Shown here: positions 1 to 9,233 of the stretch, piece by piece
Layout: each line of letters begins with the position of its first letter
How positions within the stretch are numbered: the first letter of the stretch is position 1
Assembly (NCBI RefSeq): GCF_036568125.1
Contig: NZ_DATCTF010000012.1
Coordinates: 179,404-243,403, forward strand
Source: Magnetovibrio sp.
Lineage (GTDB): Bacteria; Pseudomonadota; Alphaproteobacteria; Rhodospirillales; Magnetovibrionaceae
Direction: 5' to 3'
DNA: 64,000 nucleotides
Notes under the pieces: generated by a model
What the model saw: only the letters and a program-made list of their open reading frames with translations
The model's database searches: none
Told to the model about the DNA's origin: nothing
Made by a program: the position numbers and the translations under genes

Positions 1-336
1 GGTGATGTCTTGAAAGGTGCATGCCTCGAACACGTGGTTGGAATGTTCGATGATTTTGTCGAGATCGTCAGTGACCTCGCCGATGCGGATGCGGTCCTTG
101 AGACTTTCGGCGATGCTCGATGTCGCCTCGGTCGCTTCCATGATCGTGTTGGTGGCGTCTTCGGTGGCTTGCACGATGGCCGCCAATTGATCGGCCGCTT
201 TGTTGAAATGATCGACCGGCGCATTGGGATGCTTGACGGTGGCAATTTCAGTTTTGATGCGCTCCATATATTCATAGAGCTGCACGATCTGGCGTGACAG
301 TTCGTCGTACTGGGCTTTGGTGATGGCGTCGGTCAT
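1..336 (-). CDS. cheZ: CheZ-family chemotaxis phosphatase (N-terminal part)
   Basis: This gene is read on the minus strand from the ATG at 336-334, and its 3' end lies outside the window. The 112 visible residues form a long helical, Ala/Glu-rich segment. It ends with FEACTFQDIT, which matches the conserved FEACxFQDITGQR signature at the start of the CheZ active helix. Established family role: CheZ dephosphorylates CheY-P and so terminates the flagellar signal in the cytoplasm. The catalytic Asp and Gln of the family lie around this motif, and the D and Q are present. The gene lies downstream of infC on the same strand but is separated from it by a strong terminator, so it probably has its own promoter. 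The assignment rests mainly on this signature. Confidence 0.8.
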   Translation of the reverse strand, partial: MTDAITKAQYDELSRQIVQLYEYMERIKTEIATVKHPNAPVDHFNKAADQLAAIVQATEDATNTIMEATEATSSIAESLKDRIRIGEVTDDLDKIIEHSNHVFEACTFQDIT

Positions 337-393
337 GGCGGAAAGTTATCACTTCCCTGACCGCCGTGCACGCCCGAACGACACGAAAAAAGC

Positions 394-425
394 AAAAACC
401 CCCGCCCAGTTGGGACGGGGGTTTT
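394..425 (-). terminator. Rho-independent terminator after infC
   Basis: A GC-rich hairpin, ACCCCCGCCC / GGGACGGGGGT with a short AGTT loop, is flanked by A-runs on one side and T-runs on the other. It can therefore act on either strand. It lies 26 bases beyond the infC stop codon and before cheZ, which fits termination of the thrS-infC transcript. Confidence 0.85.
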
Positions 426-451
426 GAATTCTTGCGGCTTGGCGGCGAGAG

Positions 452-988
452 TTATTTCGGCGCCAGCACCATGGTCATCATACGCCCTTCGGATTTGGGC
501 ATCTGTTCGACCTTGGTCAGTTCTTCCAGCTCATCGCGCATCTTGATCAAGACCTTGAGGCCGAGATCCTGGTGCGCCATTTCGCGGCCGCGGAAGCGGA
601 TGGTGACTTTCACTTTGTCGCCGTTATCGAGGAACTTGCGCGCCGCCTTCATCTTGACTTCATAATCATGAATGTCGATGCCGGGGCGCATCTTGATCTC
701 CTTGATCGCGATGACCTTCTGCTTCTTTTTCGCCTCGTTGCGCTTTTTCTGTTCCTCGTACTTGTACTTGCCGTAGTCGAGGATTTTGCACACCGGCGGT
801 TCTGCGTTGGGCGATACCTCAACCAGATCCAGGCCGTGGCCCGCTGCAATTTCAATGGCTTCTGCGGTGGGTTTTACGCCGATCATTTCACCATCGGGTC
901 CGACCAGTCGGACTTCGTCTACGGTGATGCGTTCATTGACGCGCGGTCCATCAATGGTCGGTTTCTTGTTAAAAGGTGGGCGGGAGAT
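452..988 (-). CDS. infC: Translation initiation factor IF-3
   Basis: IF-3 binds the 30S subunit, blocks premature 50S joining and proofreads the start codon. The reading frame contains the conserved GLDLVEVSPNAEPPVCKI stretch and the C-domain MRPGIDIHDYEVK. The first in-frame ATG (886) would remove the conserved N-terminal segment RPPFNKKPTIDGPRVNERI. That segment is intact upstream, and the frame reaches an AUC codon at 988-986 preceded at ideal spacing by AGGAGAAGG. With the AUC start the protein has 178 residues, close to the usual length of about 180. IF-3 genes classically use rare start codons (AUU in E. coli), which lets IF-3 repress its own translation. I infer the same autoregulation here. 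The gene follows thrS in an apparent operon. Confidence 0.95.
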   Translation of the reverse strand: MSRPPFNKKPTIDGPRVNERITVDEVRLVGPDGEMIGVKPTAEAIEIAAGHGLDLVEVSPNAEPPVCKILDYGKYKYEEQKKRNEAKKKQKVIAIKEIKMRPGIDIHDYEVKMKAARKFLDNGDKVKVTIRFRGREMAHQDLGLKVLIKMRDELEELTKVEQMPKSEGRMMTMVLAPK

Positions 989-1000
989 GGCCCTTCTCCT
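986..1000 (-). promoter_or_regulatory. infC ribosome binding site and rare AUC start codon
   Basis: On the minus strand the sequence reads AGGAGAAGGGCCATC. The strong Shine-Dalgarno element sits about six bases from the AUC. No ATG, GTG or TTG codon in this frame preserves the conserved N-terminus, so the AUC is the best start. A non-canonical start is the known basis of infC autoregulation in enterobacteria. Confidence 0.75.
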
Positions 1001-1065
1001 ACAGTTGTGCGCCTCCGGGCGGCGCTTAAAAATTTACAGTGCTGAACTTTTTTATGAAGCGAGGC

Positions 1066-2985
1066 TTAGCTCCCGGCGAGCGGGCCCTTTGCTTCGGCAG
1101 TGAGGATATCAATTGCCTCTGCAAGCGCAAGGATTTCTTGATCCTTGCCGCCCAGACGGCGCACCGCGACCTTGCCTTCTTCGGCTTCGCGCTTGCCGAC
1201 GACCAAAATCGCCGGAACTTTCTTGTGGCTATGGTCGCGGATTTTGTAGTTGATCTTTTCGTTGCGGATGTCGATTTCGGCGCGAATACCGGCCTTTTTC
1301 AAGGCCTTATAGACGTCTTCGGCATAATCGTCGGCGTCCGAGGTGATGGTCGTGACCACCGCCTGAACCGGCGCCAACCACAACGGCAGCCGCCCGGCGT
1401 AGTTTTCGATCAAGATGCCGATAAAGCGCTCGAACGAACCGAGAATGGCCCGGTGCAACATCACCGGACGATGCTTTTCGCCGTCTTCGCCGACATAGGC
1501 GGCATCCAGACGTTCCGGCAAAACGAAATCGACCTGCAAGGTACCGCACTGCCAGTCGCGGCCGATGGCATCGCGCAGCACGAATTCCAGCTTCGGTCCA
1601 TAGAACGCGCCTTCGCCGGGATTGAGGGTCATTTCCACCCCGGCGGCCTCGGACGCTTGGCGCAAGGCGTTTTCGGCCTTGTCCCAGGTTTCGTTGGTGC
1701 CGGCGCGCTTTTCCGGACGGTCGGAGAATTTGACCACAAAGTCTTCGAAGCCGAAATCCTTGTAGACCGACGACAGCAAGGCGATGAACGCCTTGGTTTC
1801 CGACTCGATCTGGTCTTCGGTGCAGAAGATGTGGGCGTCGTCCTGAACGAACGCGCGCACCCGCATCAAACCATGTAACGCACCGGACGGTTCGTTGCGC
1901 GCGCACGAGCCGAACTCGGCCATGCGGAACGGCAGATCGCGATAGCTGGTGGTGCCTTGCTTGAAAATCTGCACGTGACACGGGCAGTTCATCGGCTTGA
2001 TGGCCAAGATGCGGTCTTCGGATTCGGCGACGAACATGTTCTCGCGGAATTTTTCCCAGTGTCCGGACGCTTCCCACAAGCTGCGGTCGACCATCTGCGG
2101 GGTGTTGACCTCGACGTAACCGGCCTCTTCCAAGCGGGCGCGCATGTAGTTTTGCACCGCGCGGTACATGGTCCAGCCGTTGGGGTGCCAAAACACCGAG
2201 CCCTGCGCCACGTCTTGCAGGTGAAACAGCGACATTTCCCGGCCCAGGCGGCGATGATCGCGCTTTTCAGCCTCTTCCAGCATGTGCAGATAAGCCGCCA
2301 GTTGCTTCTTATCGGCCCAGGCGGTGCCATAGATGCGCTGGAGCATTTCATTGTTGGAATCGCCGCGCCAGTACGCACCCGCCAGCTTCATCAGCTTGAA
2401 CGCCTTGCCCAGCTTGCCGGTGGACGGCAAGTGCGGGCCACGGCACAGGTCGATGAAGTCGCCTTGGCGATACAGCGAAATGGTTTGGCCTTCGGGGATC
2501 GCTTCGATGATCTGGGCTTTGTAGTGCTCGCCCTTTTCCTTGAAGAATTCGATCGCCTCGGAACGGTCCCACTCTTCGCGGGTGATCTCTTCGTTGCGGT
2601 CGACGATTTCCATCATGCGCTTTTCGATCTTTTCCAGATCGTCGGGCGTAAACGGTTCGGCGCGGGCGAAATCGTAATAAAAGCCGTTTTCGATGGCCGG
2701 ACCTATGGTCACCTGCACGTCGGGATACAGTTCTTGCACGGCTTCGGCCATCACGTGCGCGGCGTCGTGACGCAGCAGTTCCAGCGCCTCTTCGTCCTTG
2801 GCGGTGACGATGGCGAACGCGCTATCTTCGGTGATGGTCTGGGACAAATCCGCCATCTCGCCGTTGATTTTAACCGCCAAAGCGGCCTTCGCCAGGCCCG
2901 GACCGATTTCAGCCGCGACGTCGGCACCCGTCACCGGGGCGTCGTATTTGCGGATGGAACCGTCGGGAAGTGTCAGCTGAACCAT
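1066..2985 (-). CDS. thrS: Threonine-tRNA ligase
   Basis: ThrRS charges tRNA-Thr with threonine, using ATP, in the cytoplasm. The 639 residues match the family's full length and domain order. A TGS domain occupies residues 1-60. The N2 editing domain carries the HDAAH and related zinc-pocket sequence. The class II catalytic core contains MNCPCH and the motif 2 loop [13 protein letters not shown], with the zinc-binding Cys and His residues visible. The last 110 residues or so form the anticodon-binding domain. infC lies immediately downstream (77-base gap) on the same strand, so the two are probably co-transcribed. No tRNA-type leader was recognised upstream. Confidence 0.97.
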   Translation of the reverse strand: MVQLTLPDGSIRKYDAPVTGADVAAEIGPGLAKAALAVKINGEMADLSQTITEDSAFAIVTAKDEEALELLRHDAAHVMAEAVQELYPDVQVTIGPAIENGFYYDFARAEPFTPDDLEKIEKRMMEIVDRNEEITREEWDRSEAIEFFKEKGEHYKAQIIEAIPEGQTISLYRQGDFIDLCRGPHLPSTGKLGKAFKLMKLAGAYWRGDSNNEMLQRIYGTAWADKKQLAAYLHMLEEAEKRDHRRLGREMSLFHLQDVAQGSVFWHPNGWTMYRAVQNYMRARLEEAGYVEVNTPQMVDRSLWEASGHWEKFRENMFVAESEDRILAIKPMNCPCHVQIFKQGTTSYRDLPFRMAEFGSCARNEPSGALHGLMRVRAFVQDDAHIFCTEDQIESETKAFIALLSSVYKDFGFEDFVVKFSDRPEKRAGTNETWDKAENALRQASEAAGVEMTLNPGEGAFYGPKLEFVLRDAIGRDWQCGTLQVDFVLPERLDAAYVGEDGEKHRPVMLHRAILGSFERFIGILIENYAGRLPLWLAPVQAVVTTITSDADDYAEDVYKALKKAGIRAEIDIRNEKINYKIRDHSHKKVPAILVVGKREAEEGKVAVRRLGGKDQEILALAEAIDILTAEAKGPLAGS

Positions 2986-3083
2986 GAAACCTGTGCCTTA
3001 CCTTGCAAAATCGCACGAAAACATATTTGAAACCCGGGAATGTAAGGGGATTCAGGGCCCTGTCAAGGTGCCTCTGTCGGGGC

Positions 3084-4058
3084 TTATGTCGCCGCGTGCG
3101 AGTCCAGTGCGCCAATGCGCACCCCGGCGTCCCAAACCTCAGCAACGGAAAGCGCTTCAAGGCTCTCTTTGCGCAGGATTTTGACGCGCGGTCCGCGTTG
3201 CGCACACAGCGCCGGGTCGCTTTCGAACGAATAGACCACCACGCTGGGACAGCCCGCCAGCGTGATCATGTGCATCGGCCCGGTGTCGTTGCCGACCGCC
3301 AGCGCCGCACCGCGCGCCAATACCGCAATGTCGATGAAATCGGTCTTGGCGCACAAATTCACGGTTCCCGGCGCATCGTGTTCGATCAACGCTGCGATCG
3401 CCTGTTCGGCGCGCCCCCCCAGCACCACCGGGGTGACGCCCGCGGCATACAGCCGATTGGCCAGCTCGGCGAAACGTTCCGCAGGCCAGCGCTTGGCCGG
3501 ACGGTGCGGCGCGCCGCCGGGCACCAGCAACGCGAACGGCTTTTCGATGCCGAACGCGCTGACGTCCTTGGCCGCGAAGCTGAGGTCCGACAGCCCCACA
3601 TCGTGGATGCCCGCCTTGGCCAGCTGTTCCTTTTGCCGGTCGATGGTGTGCATCAGATCGCGCTGGCTATTGTCGTGGGGGTGCGAGCAACCACGCGCGA
3701 TGCCCGACCACTCGGGACGCTTGCCCGGACCGAGAATATGAAAATAAAAGCTCGAGCGATCGGACGTCTGCAAATCGTACACGCGGGTAAACTTTCCCGA
3801 CTTGAGCTTTTGGCGCAGCCGCCTGATGCGGCCGATCTGCCACGCCTTGGGGCGTTCTTCGTCGACCCACACATCGTCGAACAAACCGCTGGCGCGGGCC
3901 AGATCGACGTAAGGCTTGGACGTCAGCAACACCACATGCGCGCCGCCGGGGCGGTTTTGATGATGGCGGCGAATCGCCGCCATGGGCCCCAACGCTTGGA
4001 CGAAATCGCCCAATGCGCCCAGCTTGATGATGAGAATGCGTTCGCCCGCTTCGTTCAC
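3084..4058 (-). CDS. Glycosyltransferase family 9 (heptosyltransferase-like)
   Basis: GT9 enzymes transfer heptose or related sugars from ADP-activated donors during lipopolysaccharide core assembly at the cytoplasmic face of the inner membrane. The 324-residue protein begins ILIIKLGALGDFVQALG, the family's N-terminal strand and GD motif. It has LLVPGGAPHRPAKRWP in the middle and the donor-site motif AVGNDTGPMHMITLAGCP near residue 255. These are the hallmarks of WaaC/WaaF-type proteins. The acceptor cannot be read from the sequence. Its start lies four bases after the stop of the upstream GT4 glycosyltransferase, so the two are almost certainly co-transcribed and act in one surface-glycan pathway. 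Confidence 0.88.
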   Translation of the reverse strand: MNEAGERILIIKLGALGDFVQALGPMAAIRRHHQNRPGGAHVVLLTSKPYVDLARASGLFDDVWVDEERPKAWQIGRIRRLRQKLKSGKFTRVYDLQTSDRSSFYFHILGPGKRPEWSGIARGCSHPHDNSQRDLMHTIDRQKEQLAKAGIHDVGLSDLSFAAKDVSAFGIEKPFALLVPGGAPHRPAKRWPAERFAELANRLYAAGVTPVVLGGRAEQAIAALIEHDAPGTVNLCAKTDFIDIAVLARGAALAVGNDTGPMHMITLAGCPSVVVYSFESDPALCAQRGPRVKILRKESLEALSVAEVWDAGVRIGALDSHAAT

Positions 4059-4062
4059 GCCG

Positions 4063-5307
4063 TTACACGTCCCTGCCGCGTTCGCGCAGCACCTCGCGAT
4101 AGACGTTGAGGGTCTTTTCGCACATCGCGTCCTTGGAAAAATGTTCGCGCACGCTCGTCAACGCGCGCTCGGCAAAGGCGCGGCGGCCGTCTTCATCCAG
4201 GCTCAACGCCGACCGCAACGCTTCGGCCAACGCCGCCTTGTCGCCAGGGGGAAACAACCAGCCGGTCTGTCCCTCGATGATGGTTTCGCACGCCCCGCCA
4301 TGATCGGGGGCCACCACCGGACGGCCCAGGGCCTGGGCCTCGATCACCACGCGGCCGAACGCTTCGGGATCGGTCGAGGCCGAAACCACCACGTCGGCCA
4401 TCATGTAAGCGGCGGGCATGTCGTCGCAGTGGTCGAAAATGCGCACCACCGAACTGAGGCCGTTTTGTTCGATCAGGCGTTCCAATTCCTTGCGGTAACC
4501 GGTGCGGCCCTGGTCGGAACCCACCAGCACGCAACGTATGTCGTTGCGCCCCAGCGCCGCGATCGCTTCGATGAACACCGCCTGGCCTTTCCAGCGGGTC
4601 AGACGCCCGGGCAACATCACCACCGGATAACCGTCTTCCAGACGCCACGTTTGCGACAACTTGACCACCCGCTCGGCACTGACCAGCCCAGCGTTGAAGC
4701 TGTCCAGATCGACGCCGCGATGAATAATGCGGATCTTGTCGCCCGGCGCGCCGTACATCTGCTTCAAATGTCCGGCGATGAACTTGGAAATGGCGATCAC
4801 CCGGTCACCCCGGGTCATGATCGAATTGTAGAACCTTTTCAAGGCCGTGCCGACGGAATAGGTGCCGTGAAAGGTGGTGACGAACGCCGTGCCGGTACGT
4901 TGGCAGGCGTAATAGGCGCTCCACGCGGGGGCCCGCGAACGGGCGTGCACGATGTCCACACCCTGTTCCTTGATCAGCTTTTCCAACTTGGAAATGTTGG
5001 CATAGATGGTCAGCGGATTTTTAGAATGCAGCGGCAGTTGGAAATGATCCGCGCCCGCGCGTTGCAGCTGATAAACCCGCTCGCCGCCGTTGGACGCCAC
5101 CAAAGAGCCCCAGCCTTGCGCCGAAATGCAGCCAGCGATTTCCACCGTGCCGCGTTCCACCCCGCCGCTGCCGCCGAGTGCGGGCAGCACCTGCAAAATG
5201 GTCACCGGCGGCTTTTGAGACGGATTTTCCCCGCCGCCAACGGTTCCCGTGTCCGGTGCGCGTTTGGCGGCCGGGTTAAGAATGGTATGGTTCTGCGTAA
5301 TGCTCAT
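4063..5307 (-). CDS. Glycosyltransferase family 4
   Basis: This 414-residue protein is a GT-B fold retaining glycosyltransferase. After an unstructured tail of about 35 residues comes the Rossmann start VTILQVLPALGGSGGVERG. The linker region VVMLPGRLTRWKGQAVFIEA is typical of GT4. The acid/base EX7E motif appears as EAFGRVVIEAQALGRPVVA, followed by GGACETIIEGQTGWLFPPGD. The family builds lipopolysaccharide or capsule from nucleotide-sugar donors in the cytoplasm. The gene pairs with the GT9 gene just downstream. The nearby divergent hydrolase starts about 90 bases away, so 5308-5396 probably holds promoters for both directions. Donor and acceptor are unknown. Confidence 0.9.
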   Translation of the reverse strand: MSITQNHTILNPAAKRAPDTGTVGGGENPSQKPPVTILQVLPALGGSGGVERGTVEIAGCISAQGWGSLVASNGGERVYQLQRAGADHFQLPLHSKNPLTIYANISKLEKLIKEQGVDIVHARSRAPAWSAYYACQRTGTAFVTTFHGTYSVGTALKRFYNSIMTRGDRVIAISKFIAGHLKQMYGAPGDKIRIIHRGVDLDSFNAGLVSAERVVKLSQTWRLEDGYPVVMLPGRLTRWKGQAVFIEAIAALGRNDIRCVLVGSDQGRTGYRKELERLIEQNGLSSVVRIFDHCDDMPAAYMMADVVVSASTDPEAFGRVVIEAQALGRPVVAPDHGGACETIIEGQTGWLFPPGDKAALAEALRSALSLDEDGRRAFAERALTSVREHFSKDAMCEKTLNVYREVLRERGRDV

Positions 5308-5396
5308 AGCCCCTTCGGTCTTCGCCGTTCTTTACAATGAAAGGTCTGGCACGGCATAAAGAATGGTTGCAGTTCATAAGTGAGGTGTCCAGAGAA

Positions 5397-6215
5397 ATGC
5401 AAGCCCCAACTTCCAATGGCCCCAACTCAGCACCGCAAATCGTCACCCGTGAAGACGGCGCGACGATCGCCTACCACTTCACTCCCGGCAAGAATCGCGA
5501 CAAGCCGACCGGGGTGATGTTTCTCGGCGGGTTCAAGTCCGACATGGAAGGCAGCAAGGCGCTGGCGCTGGAATCGTGGTGCCAAGACCAAGGCCGGGCC
5601 TTTTTGCGGTTCGACTACACCGGGCATGGAAAATCGTCGGGCGCGTTCGTCGACGGCACCATCGGCCAGTGGGCCGCCGATGCAATGTATGCTTTGGATC
5701 ATCTCACCGAAGGCCCGCAAGTTCTGGTCGGCAGCTCGATGGGCGGCTGGCTGATGTTGCTGGTGGCGCGCGAGCGCCCGGAACGGCTGAGGGGTCTGGT
5801 CGGTTTGGCCAGCGCGCCGGACTTCACCGAAGACTTGATGTGGAACGAGCTCAACGACGCGCAGCGTGCTGAATTGGACCGCGAAGGTCACGTCGCCCTG
5901 CCCAGCGATTACGATCCGCTCAACCCCTACATCATCACCAAAGCCTTGATCGAAGACGGCAAGAACCATCTTTTGCTGCGCGACCCGCTCAATATTCAGG
6001 TGCCGGTGCGTTTGATTCAGGGTATGCAGGACCGCGACGTGCCTTGGGCGACGGCGCTCAAGCTGCAAGATGCCTTGGTCACGGACGATGTGGAGATCCA
6101 GTTCGTCAAGAACGGCGATCACCGCCTGTCGGAGACCGCCGACCTCAGGCGGCTGACGCGCACGCTGGGCAACCTGTTGAACGACCTTGAGAATCCGGAT
6201 AGAGAGACGGCATGA
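5397..6215 (+). CDS. Alpha/beta hydrolase
   Basis: This is a cytoplasmic serine hydrolase of the alpha/beta fold, 272 residues from the chosen start. The nucleophile elbow GSSMGG places the catalytic Ser near residue 114. An acid lies in MQDRDVPW (Asp 212 or 214), and the His is at GDHRLS (about 242). FDYTGHGKSSG supplies the oxyanion strand. An earlier ATG at 5337 lacks a ribosome binding site. The ATG at 5397 follows GAGGTG and fits the family N-terminus better. The stop overlaps the carbonic anhydrase start by four bases (ATGA), implying translational coupling. The sequence resembles the ABHD10-type acyl hydrolases, but the substrate is not known. Confidence 0.85.
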   Translation: MQAPTSNGPNSAPQIVTREDGATIAYHFTPGKNRDKPTGVMFLGGFKSDMEGSKALALESWCQDQGRAFLRFDYTGHGKSSGAFVDGTIGQWAADAMYALDHLTEGPQVLVGSSMGGWLMLLVARERPERLRGLVGLASAPDFTEDLMWNELNDAQRAELDREGHVALPSDYDPLNPYIITKALIEDGKNHLLLRDPLNIQVPVRLIQGMQDRDVPWATALKLQDALVTDDVEIQFVKNGDHRLSETADLRRLTRTLGNLLNDLENPDRETA

Positions 6216-6865
6216 CCCCCATCCTCAACAAACTCATTTTCGGCTTCACGTTTTTCCGCGAACGTTACTTTTCCGAACGCAAGGACCTCTACCGCCGCTT
6301 GGTGCGCGAAGGCCAAAAGCCCAAGGTGGTGATGATCGCGTGCGCCGATTCGCGGGTCGACCCGGCGATCGTGCTGCAAACCGATCCCGGCGACGTCTTC
6401 GCCATTCGCAACGTCGCCAATCTGGTGCCGCCCTACGAAGAAGACGAAAACGGCGAAATCTCCTATCACGGCACCTCGGCGGCGTTGGAATTTGCCGTTG
6501 AACAATTGGGCGTCGAGCACGTGGTGGTGTTCGGCCACGCCCACTGTTCAGGCGTCAAAGCCATGATTCACGGCCAAGAAGGCAACAAGGTCGCGGGCCG
6601 CTTTGTCGGTGCGTGGACCAGCATCGTCGACAAGGCTTACGAGCACGCCAAGGCCGCCGACCCGCACATCGAGGGCGAGGATTTGGACCGGGCCTGCGAA
6701 CGCCATGCGGTGCTGGTGTCGCTCGACAACCTCATGACCTTCCCGTTCATCCGCGAACGGGTCGAGGCCGGAACGTTGCAAATTCACGGCTGGTACCTCG
6801 ACATCGCCGAGGGTGAACTGTCCAGCTACGACGCCAACGAAAAGCGTTTCACGCCGTTGATGTAA
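6212..6865 (+). CDS. Beta-class carbonic anhydrase
   Basis: The enzyme interconverts CO2 and bicarbonate using a zinc ion. The 217-residue sequence has both diagnostic motifs. ACADSRVDP carries the zinc ligand Cys 44 and the Asp 46-Arg 48 dyad, and FGHAHCSGV carries His 109 and Cys 112. No signal peptide is visible, so it is cytoplasmic. The start overlaps the hydrolase stop, so the two are co-translated. Why a hydrolase and a carbonic anhydrase share an operon cannot be read from the sequence. Confidence 0.95.
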   Translation: MTPILNKLIFGFTFFRERYFSERKDLYRRLVREGQKPKVVMIACADSRVDPAIVLQTDPGDVFAIRNVANLVPPYEEDENGEISYHGTSAALEFAVEQLGVEHVVVFGHAHCSGVKAMIHGQEGNKVAGRFVGAWTSIVDKAYEHAKAADPHIEGEDLDRACERHAVLVSLDNLMTFPFIRERVEAGTLQIHGWYLDIAEGELSSYDANEKRFTPLM

Positions 6866-6871
6866 GCGCCG

Positions 6872-7765
6872 TCACGCCTTCATCCCTTCCACCGCCAGCA
6901 CCGCTTGCAGGCCGGATTTGTAGTCGGGATAGTCCAGCACCACGCCCAGTTCGTCCTTGATTTTGTCATTCATCACCAAGCGATTGTCGGCCCAAAAGGT
7001 TTGCGCCATGGGCGACATGGTTTTCACCGCTTCTTCATAGGGAATTTCATCTGGCACCGGCGCACCCAGCAGCTCGCAGGCGTACTTGATGACATCGCTG
7101 GGCTGGGCCGGGTCGTCGTCGCAGACGTTGTAGATGCCGCCCGGATTGGGCCTGGCCATCGACGCCTTCAAGACCTGAGCGATGTCGGCGACGTGGATGC
7201 GTGAAAACAAATGCCCCGGCTGAGAGATGCGCTGGGCGCGACCCGCGCGGACCTTATCGAGGGGGCTGCGTCCCGGTCCGTAAATGCCCGCCAGGCGAAA
7301 CACGTGCAGCGGCAAACGGCTGCGCACCGCGAGGTTCTGCCAACGGGTTTCGGCCAGACCGCGAAAGCGCGAACGTTCCTGGGTCGGCAACAGCCGGGAC
7401 GTTTCGTTGACCGGCTTGCCGCCGGTGTCGCCGTAAACCCCGACCGTGGACAGGTAGCCCAGCCATTCGATAATGCCGCCTTGATGTTGGGCATGGCGCG
7501 CCAGATCGTCGCCGTGCAGATCCAGCACCGGATCACCTGCCGCATCCGGCGGCACCGACAGCAACACATGGGTAACGTCGGCGAACAGTTTGTCGAAATT
7601 TTCCAAGGGGTGGTTGCGATCGAACACCAGCGCGCCCGCGCCGCCATCATCGCCGGGGCGATGGGTGCCGGTGACGCGCCAACCTTGGCGTTGCAGATCT
7701 AGGGCCAGCCAGCTGGCGCTGTAGCCGAGGCCGAAACAAAACAGATGGGGCGTTTTTTGGGTCAT
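6872..7765 (-). CDS. SDR-family NAD-dependent epimerase/dehydratase
   Basis: This 297-residue protein begins MTQKTPHLFCFGLGYSASWLA, an NAD(P)-binding GxGYxA turn. It continues with YLSTVGVYGDTGG, where the Ser and Tyr of the extended SDR active site lie, and FRLAGIYGPGRSPLD, a family signature. The pattern is that of YeeZ/YbjT-like NAD-dependent epimerases often found beside cobalamin or glutathione genes. The substrate is unknown. The frame stays open a further 800 bases upstream, but that extension is antisense to a convincing TPR gene. The ATG at 7765 was therefore chosen. It is convergent with the carbonic anhydrase, only six bases apart. Confidence 0.85.
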   Translation of the reverse strand: MTQKTPHLFCFGLGYSASWLALDLQRQGWRVTGTHRPGDDGGAGALVFDRNHPLENFDKLFADVTHVLLSVPPDAAGDPVLDLHGDDLARHAQHQGGIIEWLGYLSTVGVYGDTGGKPVNETSRLLPTQERSRFRGLAETRWQNLAVRSRLPLHVFRLAGIYGPGRSPLDKVRAGRAQRISQPGHLFSRIHVADIAQVLKASMARPNPGGIYNVCDDDPAQPSDVIKYACELLGAPVPDEIPYEEAVKTMSPMAQTFWADNRLVMNDKIKDELGVVLDYPDYKSGLQAVLAVEGMKA

Positions 7766-7816
7766 GAAATTTTGCCATGCTTGCTTTTTGGTGAGCGCGC
7801 GGCAACTGTAGCCACC

Positions 7817-8587
7817 ATGATGCGCACAACACAAGCCACAACCCTGCTCGGCGTCGGCGCGACGATGTTCATGCTTGCCATCGGCGCCGCGCATGGCGAA
7901 ACCACCGCCGAGGCGCAAAACCGTTATCACGCCTGCATGGGCAAAGCGAAAGTCAGCCCCGAGGCGGCATTCGACGACGCCACCCAATGGGAAGGGCTGG
8001 GCGGGGGTTTGCCCGCACGACATTGCGCCTTGGCCGCCTTGATGGAAATCGGCCACTACGGCGAGGCTGCGCAAGGGCTGGAAAAGCTCGCCGACGCGGT
8101 CCATGCCGGTGCGGCCTTCAAGGCGCAAGTTTTGGTGCAAAGCGCGCGCGCGTGGGTGGCTGCGGGCGATCCAAAACGCGCCGCCGCCGTGGCGGATACA
8201 GCGCTGAACCTGGCCCCCAACGACACCCATGCGTTTCTCATCCGCGCCCAGGCCCTGGCCTTGCAAGGCGCCTATTGGGAAGCCGCTGACGACCTCAGCC
8301 GGGTGATTTATTCCGATCCCGAAAACGTCGAAGCGTTGGTGATGCGCGGCGCGGCGTATCGTCAGTTGGACGCCCTGGATCTGGCGCTCGACGACTTGAA
8401 CCGCGCCTTGGCGTTGAACCCCAACCACCCCGAAGGGCTGCTGGAACGGGGCATCGTGCACCGTCTGTCCTTGCGCAAAAGCGCGGCGCGAACCGACTGG
8501 AACCGGGTGATCGAACACGCCCCCTCGTCGCAAGCGGCAGAGGCCGCCGGCGCCAATCTGCACGCCCTGGATTCGGGTGTCGAGTAA
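7817..8587 (+). CDS. Secreted TPR-repeat protein
   Basis: The start at tandem ATG codons (7817/7820) gives a hydrophobic signal peptide, ATTLLGVGATMFMLAIGAAHG, cut near AHG-ET. The rest contains three or four tetratricopeptide repeats. Examples are AKAALVQSARAWVAAGDPKRAA-type helices followed by AFLIRAQALALQGAYWEAADDLSRVI and ALVMRGAAYRQLDALDLALDDLNRAL. TPR proteins act as scaffolds, and this one should be periplasmic. Two Cys residues near the N-terminus could form a disulfide. It is divergent from the SDR gene, with about 50 bases between the starts. The partner is unknown. Confidence 0.8.
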   Translation: MMRTTQATTLLGVGATMFMLAIGAAHGETTAEAQNRYHACMGKAKVSPEAAFDDATQWEGLGGGLPARHCALAALMEIGHYGEAAQGLEKLADAVHAGAAFKAQVLVQSARAWVAAGDPKRAAAVADTALNLAPNDTHAFLIRAQALALQGAYWEAADDLSRVIYSDPENVEALVMRGAAYRQLDALDLALDDLNRALALNPNHPEGLLERGIVHRLSLRKSAARTDWNRVIEHAPSSQAAEAAGANLHALDSGVE

Positions 8588-8655
8588 TCGGCCTGGAAAC
8601 CCGACCCCGGGGCTCTTATATTAGCGCTAACGCAATTACAAATCTGGACAGGCCC

Positions 8656-9192
8656 ATGAGCAACAACCATCTCGAAACGCCCGAATTCCCCCTCAACTCC
8701 AGTGGGGATGCCGACGGTCCGACCCATCGCCAAGCCCATGAAATCGGCTGCGGCGCGTTGGTGATCCGCTCTACAGAAGACGGTCATGCGGTGTGCCTGA
8801 AACTCGACCGCATCGGTAAGGAATACGTCCATCACTACGTGATCGTTTTGGACCCCAAGCCCGAGGGCGAGATGGAATTGGTCTACGTCGACCCGGAAGA
8901 AAAGCTGTTCGACTGCTTCGCCACCTTGGACCTGGAATTGGGTGAAGCCGAAGACGTTGCGGTCAAAACCGGTCACGCGTTCGAAAACAAGGACGGCCAC
9001 TTCATCAAATTGCTGGACGACCCCAAGACGCAAAAGATGTTCTGCTTCGCCGAACCGGCCACCGGCTTGGTGCGCATCCGCCAGGAACGCAATCTCAAAA
9101 ACGTGCACCCCAACTGGAAAGCCCGCGCCAAGTTCAAAAACGAAGTCGTCGAACTGGCGCACCTGTTGGAGCACTTCGCCGAGGAATTGTGA
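8656..9192 (+). CDS. Conserved hypothetical protein, 178 aa
   Basis: I do not recognise this protein. It is acidic, has no signal peptide or membrane segment, and looks like a compact alpha/beta protein. Features include HEIGCGALVIRSTEDGHAVCLKLDRIGKEYVHHYVIVLDP and a later KTQKMFCFAEPATGLVRIRQERNLKN segment. Its even codon use and the leader region with a TTAGCGCTAA palindrome at 8621-8630 support a real gene. It is monocistronic and convergent with the GST gene. Confidence 0.7.
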   Translation: MSNNHLETPEFPLNSSGDADGPTHRQAHEIGCGALVIRSTEDGHAVCLKLDRIGKEYVHHYVIVLDPKPEGEMELVYVDPEEKLFDCFATLDLELGEAEDVAVKTGHAFENKDGHFIKLLDDPKTQKMFCFAEPATGLVRIRQERNLKNVHPNWKARAKFKNEVVELAHLLEHFAEEL

Positions 9193-9233
9193 CGTTTGTC
9201 CTCAATTCGCGGCTTTTGGGGGCTCGTTTATTA

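Noticed and set aside
572..1045. Plus-strand ORF of 157 codons over infC
   Set aside because: It is antisense to the conserved IF-3 frame and has no recognisable protein features.
6872..8563. Long minus-strand frame of 563 codons
   Set aside because: Only the first 894 bases (to 7765) look like an SDR protein. The upstream part is antisense to a TPR gene with a good signal peptide.
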